The notes under the pieces were generated by a model. The model worked only from the letters and a program-made list of their open reading frames with translations, was not told the origin of the DNA and did not search any database. From JAGPDF01 sp052035735 (lineage in GTDB: Bacteria; Acidobacteriota; Thermoanaerobaculia; Multivoradales; JAGPDF01): a DNA stretch of 23,473 bases. Below are positions 17,603-23,473 of the stretch, in pieces (the stretch's first letter is position 1; each line of letters starts with the position of its first letter). The stretch lies in NCBI GenBank assembly GCA_052035735.1, contig JBPOHI010000118.1, positions 1 through 23,473 of the forward strand, read 5' to 3'. The translations under genes and the position numbers were made by a program.

Positions 17603-19102
17603 TCAGCGCGGCGGTGGCGGCGAAGCGGGCGGCGGAGCGCTCGCCGGCGGCGGTGTCGAGCCGAGATAGCCGAGTGCTTCGAGCTCCCGGCGCAGATTCT
17701 CGTCGAGCCGGTCGCGCGTCCGCTGGTCGGGGGCGCGCGGATTCCGGCGCGCCCAGGCGCGCAGGAGACCGCGCAAACGCTCGACCTCGCCGGGCAACTG
17801 CGCGGCGAGATTCGCCTGCTCCCCAGGATCGGCCTTCAAGTCGTACAGCTCGGTGCCGGTGGGTGAGGTCGGGTCGACGATCAACTTGCGGTCTCCGTCG
17901 ACCACCGCCCAGCGCAACGGCTTCGGCGGCGCGAGCTCGAGATAGACCGGCCGGCGCTCCGCGCCCGCCGCCCCCGCTGCGACCGTCCACAGCGGAACGA
18001 GCGACCGTCCGGCGAGGCCAGGCGGCGCTGGCTCGCCGAGCAGCTCGAGGATCGTCGGCAGAATGTCGAGCGCGCTCACCGGCTGCGCGATCCGTACGCC
18101 CGCGGGAATACCCCGTGGCCACCAGAAGAAGAGCGGCGTCCGCGTCAGCTCGTCGTAGAGACTCTGCGAGTGACCCAGACCGCCGTGATCGGCGAGCTCT
18201 TCGCCGTGGTCGGAGGTGAAGATGAACAGCACGTTGCCATCCGCTGCGAGCTCCTTCCACAGTGTCTCGAGCTGCTGGTCGGTGCGGCGGATCTCGGAAT
18301 CGTAGAACGGCCGGATGGCCTCGGCGAGCGCGGCGTCCGGCTTCGGGAAGCGCCGCCGGAGATCGCGCATCACCTGCCGCGCCGGCGAGTGCGGTCCGCG
18401 GGCGTCGGCCCCCGGGGCATGGGCGGCAATCCAGGGGTCGAAGGGTAGGTAGGGATCGTGGGGGTCGAAGTAGTGCAGCCACAGGAAGAGCGGCCGGTTG
18501 CGCCAGGTGCGCCGCCAGTCGGCGCCGTACTCGGCGGAGAGCAGCATTCGCGCCTTGTCGTTGACCACCGGCGCGGTGACGAAAGTCGGCGGATCGAAAT
18601 AACGATCGAAACCCTGGCCGAAGCCGAGATCCGTGGCCAGGTGGCGATTCGACGCCACACCGACGGTACGGAACCCGCTCCGGCCGACGAGCTCGGCGAT
18701 CGTCGCCAGCGACTCCGGCAGGATCGGCTGTCGCAAGGCCGAGTTCTCGACGATTTCGCCGGAGACCACGCCGTGGGTCATCGGCGGCACGCCGGTGAAG
18801 ATCGACGCCATCGTCGGCGGCGTCCAGGAGCTCGTCGCATAGGCGCGCTCGAACACCACGCCTTCAGCCGCCAGGCGGTCGAGAAACGGCGTCGTCGGGA
18901 GGCGATAACCGTCGAACGACACCCGGTCGGCGCGCAGCGTGTCGACGGTCACCAGCACGATCGCCGAGGGCCGGGCGGCCGCGGCGGCAACCGTCGCGGC
19001 GCCCGGGGCCGGCGTCGATGCTCGCAGCGCCGCCGGCGTCGCGACGGCGAACAGACATCCGAACGCGCCAACCGGCAACCAGATCTTCGCCAGGGTGCTC
19101 AC
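17603..19102 (-). CDS. Sulfatase-fold enzyme with Thr at the nucleophile position
   Basis: A 499-residue exported protein of the alkaline phosphatase/sulfatase superfamily. A signal-like segment covers about residues 5-28. Metal-site residues are visible in VLVTVDTLRADRVS (Asp54) and FTSDHGEELADHGGLGH (Asp298, His299, His306, His311). Where sulfatases have CxPSR, this protein has SSWTPPTMASIFTG, with Thr94 aligned to the Cys that becomes formylglycine. It is therefore unlikely to be a formylglycine sulfatase and may be a phosphatase or phosphotransferase like other Thr-type superfamily members. The C-terminus is Pro/Ala-rich. Its GTG overlaps the stop of the TMTC-like gene as GTGA, so the two are probably coupled and may act on the same surface glycan or glycoprotein. 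Confidence 0.85.
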   Translation of the reverse strand: MSTLAKIWLPVGAFGCLFAVATPAALRASTPAPGAATVAAAAARPSAIVLVTVDTLRADRVSFDGYRLPTTPFLDRLAAEGVVFERAYATSSWTPPTMASIFTGVPPMTHGVVSGEIVENSALRQPILPESLATIAELVGRSGFRTVGVASNRHLATDLGFGQGFDRYFDPPTFVTAPVVNDKARMLLSAEYGADWRRTWRNRPLFLWLHYFDPHDPYLPFDPWIAAHAPGADARGPHSPARQVMRDLRRRFPKPDAALAEAIRPFYDSEIRRTDQQLETLWKELAADGNVLFIFTSDHGEELADHGGLGHSQSLYDELTRTPLFFWWPRGIPAGVRIAQPVSALDILPTILELLGEPAPPGLAGRSLVPLWTVAAGAAGAERRPVYLELAPPKPLRWAVVDGDRKLIVDPTSPTGTELYDLKADPGEQANLAAQLPGEVERLRGLLRAWARRNPRAPDQRTRDRLDENLRRELEALGYLGSTPPPASAPPPASPPPPR

Positions 19103-21270
19103 GGCCGCCGATTCTCCCCTGCCGCCGCGGCGGCTGTCGACACTGCGAGCTCTCGGCTGGCGGCTACCCCGACTTCGCCCGCCGGCGCCTCGCGCACCAG
19201 CGCCTCGTACTCCGCCCTCGCCTCCGACGAGCGCCCCGAAATCGTCCAGAGCTTCGCCCGGTTGAATCGCGCGCGCGCCGCCAGCGGATCGATCGCCAGG
19301 GACTTCTCGACCGCCGCGAGCGACCCGCGAGGGTCGCCCTGGGAGAGCCGAAGCGTCGCAATGTGATTCCAGATCCGCGCATCGAGAGCATCGCCGCGCA
19401 GCGTCGCCGCGAAGAGCGCCTCGGCCTCGTCGAATCGCCGCTCTGCGGTGTAGAGGCCGGAGAGCGTCTCGACCGCGCGCAGGTCGCGTGGCCGCAGCGC
19501 GAGATAGCGCAGGTAGGCCGCGACCGCGGCCTCACGATCGCCCTCGGCGCGTTCGATCTCGGCGATGTTCAACCACGGATCGGGGTAGCTCGGCAGCCGC
19601 TCCGAGAGCTCGGAGACCATCGCCAACGCCTCCGCCGTGCGGCCGTTCGAGCGCAGCAGGAAGGCCAGGTTGTTGGCCGCCAGCGCGTTGCCCTTGCGTT
19701 CCAGGCGCACGACGCGCTCCTGCAGCGGCAACGCCTCGGCGTAGCGGCCGGCGAGGGTGAGCCACTGGGCGCGCACCGCCAGCACCCAGGGGGCCTGCGG
19801 AGTCAGCCGCTCGGCATGGCGAATCGCGCGTTCCGCCTCGGCCGGCCGACCAGCGCGCATCTCGGCCTGCGCCAGGTTGGTCCACAGCAGCGGCGCCCCC
19901 GGAGTCTGCGCGCTCTCGCGTTCGAAAAAGGTCACCTCGTCCCGCCAATCGCGATTGCGTTCGACCGTCGTCCAGGCGTAGATCGGCGTCACCACCAGTA
20001 GTCCCGCCGCCGCCAGCGCTTTCCGCCGGGCGGACCGGCGTAGCCGCGCGAGTGCCATCTCGCCGATCGTCACCAGCAGGAGCAGGAAGACGAAGGAGGG
20101 CAGGTAGGCGAAGCGTTCCGCCATGAGCGCACCCATGTCGGGCGGTCCGGCGATGCGTACGAAATTGAGAATGGGTGCGAAGGAAAGGACGAGCATGGCG
20201 GCGAGAAGTCCCAGCTCTGCTCGCGCCCGCGACAGCCGTGCGATCAGTGCGGTCAGGAGACCGAGGGCGACGAGGCTCCCCAGAAGCCGCGGATCGGCGA
20301 GACGGTTGACATACGGATTCTGCACGTAGGCGGAGAGTTCGCCCGGAAGTACCAGCCAACCGAGATAGCGCAGCATGCTCCATGGCGCGCTCGCTACCGC
20401 GCGCGCCAGCGAATGCTCGAGCGGGGCGTCGGGAGGCGCGACGTCGAGGACGACGAAGCGCAGAAGCGCGTAGATTCCGACGACGGCCAGCCAGGGCAGC
20501 GCGGCACGCAGACCGTGCGACAGCCGCTCGCGCAGCCGCCCGCCGGCGCTCCGCCATGTCGCGATGGCGAAGATCCACAGCGGCACCACCGCGGCCATCT
20601 CTTTGGCGAGCAGGGCGAGCGCGAAGCAGACCAGCGAAGCGGTCAGCCAGAGCCGACGGGCGCCGCTGCCACGCGCCCGCTCACGCGCGAGGAAGAGCCC
20701 GAGGCTCGAACCGGCGAACAGAAAGCAGAGGACGTCCGTCCGCCCGGCGATCCATGCAACGCTCTCGGTGTGGATCGGATGGACCGCGAAGAGCAGGCCC
20801 GCGATCCAAGAGACGGGGCGACTCGCGCCGAGACCGAGAGCGAGCAGGCAGACGAGCAGCGAGCAGGCCGAATGCAACAGGACGTTGGTCAGGTGGTAGC
20901 CGAACGGATTCGATCCCCAGAGAGCGTAGTCGACGGCGAGGCTCAAGCTCGCAAGCGGACGGAAGTAGCCGTAAGAGAGATCGGTCTCGGCGACGAAGAC
21001 GTAGTCGTGCGTCACCAGTTCGGGGAGCCGCGCGAACGACTGCACGCGCGGATTGTCGACGATGAGGAAACGATCGTCCCAGACGAAGCCGCCGGCGAGG
21101 CTGTTCCAGTAGACGAGGAGAGCCGCGCAGGGAATCAGCAGAAAGACTGCCGCCCGGACCCAACGAGCCCTCGGCGAGAGGACCGGCCGGGAACCGGGCG
21201 GAGATCCGACTCGCCGCCGCTCCGGAGTTCCCGGACCGGCGGCGACGCGAGGCGAACGGCGCGGGCTCAG
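19099..21270 (-). CDS. TMTC-like GT-C membrane protein with C-terminal TPR repeats (non-canonical start)
   Basis: About 723 residues from the proposed start. The N-terminal two-thirds is polytopic, with family motifs known from TMTC/GT-C mannosyltransferase-type proteins: YWNSLAGGFVWDDRFLI (Asp pair of the first loop), VHPIHTESVAWIAGRTDVL, LLAKEMAAVVPL and MAERFAYLPSFVFLLLL. The C-terminal third holds several TPR repeats, for example PLLWTNLAQAEMRAGRPAEA and FNRAKLWTISGRSSEARAEY. Eukaryotic TMTC proteins O-mannosylate cadherin domains; the bacterial substrate is unknown. There is no in-frame ATG, GTG or TTG between 21270 and the first membrane segment. CTG 21270 overlaps the preceding stop as CTGA, so I place the start there, with low certainty. 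The first canonical start, a GTG, lies after the conserved WDD motif, and the only upstream one is 300 bases inside the neighbouring gene. Confidence 0.82.
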   Translation of the reverse strand: MSPRRSPRVAAGPGTPERRRVGSPPGSRPVLSPRARWVRAAVFLLIPCAALLVYWNSLAGGFVWDDRFLIVDNPRVQSFARLPELVTHDYVFVAETDLSYGYFRPLASLSLAVDYALWGSNPFGYHLTNVLLHSACSLLVCLLALGLGASRPVSWIAGLLFAVHPIHTESVAWIAGRTDVLCFLFAGSSLGLFLARERARGSGARRLWLTASLVCFALALLAKEMAAVVPLWIFAIATWRSAGGRLRERLSHGLRAALPWLAVVGIYALLRFVVLDVAPPDAPLEHSLARAVASAPWSMLRYLGWLVLPGELSAYVQNPYVNRLADPRLLGSLVALGLLTALIARLSRARAELGLLAAMLVLSFAPILNFVRIAGPPDMGALMAERFAYLPSFVFLLLLVTIGEMALARLRRSARRKALAAAGLLVVTPIYAWTTVERNRDWRDEVTFFERESAQTPGAPLLWTNLAQAEMRAGRPAEAERAIRHAERLTPQAPWVLAVRAQWLTLAGRYAEALPLQERVVRLERKGNALAANNLAFLLRSNGRTAEALAMVSELSERLPSYPDPWLNIAEIERAEGDREAAVAAYLRYLALRPRDLRAVETLSGLYTAERRFDEAEALFAATLRGDALDARIWNHIATLRLSQGDPRGSLAAVEKSLAIDPLAARARFNRAKLWTISGRSSEARAEYEALVREAPAGEVGVAASRELAVSTAAAAAGENRRP

Positions 21271-22154
21271 CTCTGGCGGCGCAGGACGAGGAATCCGGCG
21301 CCCGCAAGGAGCAGGGCGAGGCCGCCGAGACCGACCTCGGAGAGTGTCGGCACCTCGACGGGCGGCGGTCCGCTGCCCACGGTGGCGGTGACGACGACAT
21401 CGTCCACCATCGCGTACCAGTCGAAATCGCCCTGGTTCGGATCGTAATAGTGGAAACGGAACATCACGTTCGCCTGGCCGACGACGGAGGCGATGTCCAG
21501 ATTGACCGCCTCGCCCGGGGTGGAGTCCTGCGTCCCGTGATCCTCGTTCCAGGTCAGCAGGTTCGTCCACGGTCCGGCAGCGCCGTTGGTCGAGACGTCG
21601 ACGTCGAAAAAGTCGAGGTTGGCGAAGTTCTGATAGTTGGCGTTGAAGGTCAGCGAGGCGGGAGCGACCGACGAGCTGAGGTCGATGACCGGAGTGCGCA
21701 GCTCCGTGTCGAACTCCGCGACCCCGGCATCGTCGCTGCTGACGCAGCCGAGATCCCCGGCTCCGCCGGTCCAGTTACCGGGTTCGCCGCAGTTGGCGAG
21801 ATTGGTCCAGACGACGCCGGAGCCGGCGTTGTCCACCACCGCCCAGCCGGCCGGAATGCTGGTGTCGAACGACTCGGAGAGCAGCACCCCGCCGGTGACG
21901 ATCTCGGGCGAGGGCTGCACCTGCAAGTCGCGGCTGTAGTCCTTCGGCCGCTGCCCCTCCTGCGCCCGGTCGACCGCGCGCACGGCGGCCTGCTTGGCCT
22001 TCGCGGCGCGCTTGGCGCCATCAGCCAGATGCTTCTGGGCACCGGCGCGCTTGGCGCCGCGGCCCTTTCCGGGCGCAGCGACGGGGCTCTCGGCGTAGGC
22101 CGCTAGCGTCATCAGTGCACCCAGCGCGAACACGAGAATGGACCGCTTGCGCAT
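21267..22154 (-). CDS. Surface protein with VPTL/IPTL-CTERM sorting signal
   Basis: A 295-residue exported protein. A signal peptide covers about residues 4-22 (ILVFALGALMTLAAYAES), an Ala/Lys/Arg-rich segment 28-70, and a jelly-roll-like domain of the choice-of-anchor type about 88-258 (LLSESFDTSIPAGWAVVDN; DWYAMVDDVVVTATV). The C-terminus is VPTLSEVGLGG (268-278), a hydrophobic helix and a short basic end, LRRQS. That three-part tail is the IPTL-CTERM sorting signal, normally IPTLxxWG and associated with exosortase H; here Ile is Val and Trp is Val. No exosortase is in the window. ATG 22154 is preceded by GGAGAG; an in-frame start at 22187 adds residues before the signal peptide and is rejected. 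It sits directly upstream of the TMTC-like gene, which might glycosylate it. Confidence 0.85.
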   Translation of the reverse strand: MRKRSILVFALGALMTLAAYAESPVAAPGKGRGAKRAGAQKHLADGAKRAAKAKQAAVRAVDRAQEGQRPKDYSRDLQVQPSPEIVTGGVLLSESFDTSIPAGWAVVDNAGSGVVWTNLANCGEPGNWTGGAGDLGCVSSDDAGVAEFDTELRTPVIDLSSSVAPASLTFNANYQNFANLDFFDVDVSTNGAAGPWTNLLTWNEDHGTQDSTPGEAVNLDIASVVGQANVMFRFHYYDPNQGDFDWYAMVDDVVVTATVGSGPPPVEVPTLSEVGLGGLALLLAGAGFLVLRRQS

Positions 22155-22219
22155 GGTAGTTCTCTCCGGATCTGTGAAGGAGTGCATCCTACCTCCGCCC
22201 GGAGCGCGCTGGGAAGCCT

Positions 22220-22233
22220 CTGGCCGGGGCCAG
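22220..22233. other. Hairpin in the gap upstream of the sorting-signal gene
   Basis: CTGGCC (22220-22225) pairs with GGCCAG (22228-22233) around two bases, next to a second short palindrome, CCGGCGCCGG, at about 22237-22246. The pair lies in the 93-base gap between the small unknown gene and the surface-protein gene. It could be a partial terminator or processing site that sets unequal expression of the two, but it lacks a T-tract. Confidence 0.3.
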
Positions 22234-22247
22234 CCTCCGGCGCCGGC

Positions 22248-22526
22248 TCAGGCGAGGCTGGGAAACTCGAAACGCACGTCGACGCGGGTGCCGTCGGGGA
22301 GGTCGAACGCCTTGGTCATCTCTCGCGGCCCCTTCTCGAACAGCTGCTCGGCGTAGAGGGCCACCCGCTGGTTCAGACGCGGCCAGCCGAGATCGCCGAA
22401 GGTATGGCCCGCCGGCCAGACGAGCAGGACGTGCTCGCCGCCGCCCGGGACTGCCACGACCGCCCGCGCGACACGTTCGCCGCGCGCCAGGCTCTCGGCT
22501 TCGAGCGCCGCCACGCCGCGGTTCAT
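22248..22526 (-). CDS. Small protein of unknown function, coupled to the pseudouridine synthase gene
   Basis: A 92-residue protein I do not recognise. It reads as one compact domain: an N-terminal helix (VAALEAESLARGERVARAVV), a strand (EHVLLVWPAG), a central helix (NQRVALYAEQLFEKGPREMT) and a C-terminal strand pair (DGTRVDVRFEFPSL). There is no signal peptide, membrane segment or metal-binding Cys pattern. ATG 22526 overlaps the stop of the RluA-type gene by four bases (ATGA), which supports it as a real coupled gene. The reading frame also runs back into the synthase gene, but that part is an out-of-frame shadow. Confidence 0.65.
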   Translation of the reverse strand: MNRGVAALEAESLARGERVARAVVAVPGGGEHVLLVWPAGHTFGDLGWPRLNQRVALYAEQLFEKGPREMTKAFDLPDGTRVDVRFEFPSLA

Positions 22527-23440
22527 CGCTTGCCCCGGCGCCTGCGGAGCTCGGCGACGAGCGTTCGGAAGTCCTCCGGCAGAGGTGCCTCGAAGGTCAC
22601 CCGCCGGCCGGTCGCGGGGTGAGCGAAAGCGAGCTCGGCGGCATGCAGCGCCTGGCGCGGCGTCTTCACCGGCGGCTCGCCGAGCGTGCGCTTGCGATAG
22701 ACCCGCTCGCCGACGATCGGATGTCCGGCGGCCGCGAAGTGGATGCGGATCTGATGGGTGCGTCCGGTCTCGAGCCGCACGCGCACCTGGGTCGCGACGC
22801 CGAAACGCTGCACCACCTCCCAATGCGTCACCGCGGGCTTGCCGCGCTCGTTCGGGCGCGCCACCCAGCGCTTGCGATGGGTGCCGTCGCCGACCAGGTC
22901 TTCACGGAAGGTGCCGCTCTCGCCGGCGACGTTGCCCTCGACGAGGGCATCGTAGGTGCGCGCCATGCTGTGGTCTTCGAGCTGTTTCTGGAGCGCGGCA
23001 AGGCCGCGCTTGCTGGTCGCGAAGGCGACCAGGCCGGAGCTGTCCTTGTCGAGCCGGTGGACGACGGAGACGAAGGCGCGGCCGCCGGTCTTCCGCGCCA
23101 GAGCCTGGGAGACCCGCGACAGCAGGGTGTCCTTCTCGCGGTCGGTGGTCGGCTGGGTGAGCAGCCCCGCCGGCTTCACCGCCACCACGACGTCGGCGTC
23201 GGAGTGCAGGAGCTCGACCTTCGGCCCCTCGACCGGACGCTCGAGCTTGCGGTTCGGATCCCAGACCAGCTGCGCCTGCGGCGCGACGTACGCCCCCGGG
23301 TCGAACAGCAACTGCCCGTCCACCGTCACCTGCCCGCCCTCGATCACCCGCTTGGCGCGGGTGAACGAGAGCTCCGGATGGACCTCCGTCAACCGCCGCG
23401 CGAACCGCGCCGGATAGCGCTCCGTAGCCTGCTCAGTCAT
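22523..23440 (-). CDS. RluA-family pseudouridine synthase with an S4 domain
   Basis: A 305-residue RNA-modifying enzyme. An N-terminal S4 RNA-binding segment (about 12-60) includes TRAKRVIEGGQVTVDG. The catalytic domain follows, with motif VVHRLDKDSSGLVAFA in which Asp131 is the expected catalytic residue, RTYDALVEG, and RVRLETGRTHQIRIHFAAAG, the standard RluA C-terminal motif. It should convert uridine to pseudouridine in 23S rRNA, as RluC or RluD do, but the site cannot be read from sequence. ATG 23440 is preceded by GGAG at somewhat long spacing. It is the first gene of the minus-strand set, and its product looks like housekeeping rather than part of the surface-protein group downstream. 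Confidence 0.93.
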   Translation of the reverse strand: MTEQATERYPARFARRLTEVHPELSFTRAKRVIEGGQVTVDGQLLFDPGAYVAPQAQLVWDPNRKLERPVEGPKVELLHSDADVVVAVKPAGLLTQPTTDREKDTLLSRVSQALARKTGGRAFVSVVHRLDKDSSGLVAFATSKRGLAALQKQLEDHSMARTYDALVEGNVAGESGTFREDLVGDGTHRKRWVARPNERGKPAVTHWEVVQRFGVATQVRVRLETGRTHQIRIHFAAAGHPIVGERVYRKRTLGEPPVKTPRQALHAAELAFAHPATGRRVTFEAPLPEDFRTLVAELRRRRGKR

Positions 23441-23473
23441 TCACCGCTTCTCCACCCGACCAGCCTGTCACAT

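Noticed and set aside
21271..21570. A GTG start at 21570 for the TMTC-like gene.
   Set aside because: It would add 100 Arg-rich residues read out of frame through the surface-protein gene, with no resemblance to family N-termini.

Overview
The window is GC-rich (my impression is near 70%) and densely coded. Many genes start with GTG and many adjacent genes overlap by four bases at stop/start junctions. The mix of genes suggests a Gram-negative, diderm environmental bacterium, because there is a TonB-type domain, a VPTL/IPTL-CTERM surface protein, several exported enzymes, a SpoIIE-type phosphatase and a ParA/roadblock module. The variant IPTL-CTERM signal together with roadblock and TMTC-like genes would suit an Acidobacteriota (Thermoanaerobaculia-like) or myxobacterium-like genome. 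That placement is an inference; there is no rRNA gene here to test it.

Region 1 (1-4015, plus strand) is the 3' end of a type II polyketide/fatty-acid-like biosynthetic cluster. It holds a 5'-truncated halogenase-family flavoenzyme, an acyl carrier protein, a ketosynthase with a complete Cys-His-His set, and a ketosynthase homologue that has lost all three catalytic residues and is therefore chain-length-factor-like. The genes overlap and are probably translationally coupled. The rest of the cluster lies upstream of the window. Region 2 (4043-7205, plus) has a membrane-bound HAMP/SpoIIE phosphatase and an SrkA (YihE/RdoA) stress kinase.

Region 3 (7234-13191, minus) is the most interesting part: a tight seven-gene signalling operon. 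In transcription order it encodes a PAS histidine kinase with a degenerate receiver-like tail, a response regulator with a probable DUF4388/PATAN-like output, a ParA/MinD-type ATPase, two roadblock/LC7 proteins (one with a long Pro/Ala linker), an Aer-like PAS protein, and a PhnD-like binding protein that has no signal peptide. Five of the six junctions overlap or lie within 55 bases and the other is 34 bases. It resembles Mgl or conservon polarity/signalling modules in outline, but a ParA-type ATPase replaces the small Ras-like GTPase and there is a soluble, apparently cytoplasmic ligand-binding module. I know of no characterised system with this exact set.

Region 4 (13192-17589) has a small zinc-ribbon protein, an unusual GGDEF-TM-TonB fusion on the minus strand, and an exported S9 (prolyl oligopeptidase/DPP-like) peptidase. 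Region 5 (17603-23440, minus) reads RluA-type pseudouridine synthase, a small unknown protein, a VPTL-CTERM surface protein, a TMTC-like GT-C/TPR membrane protein, and a sulfatase-fold enzyme with Thr at the nucleophile position. The last three form an overlapping set that may modify and display surface proteins. The TMTC-like gene has no ATG, GTG or TTG start at a plausible place, which is a genuine oddity.
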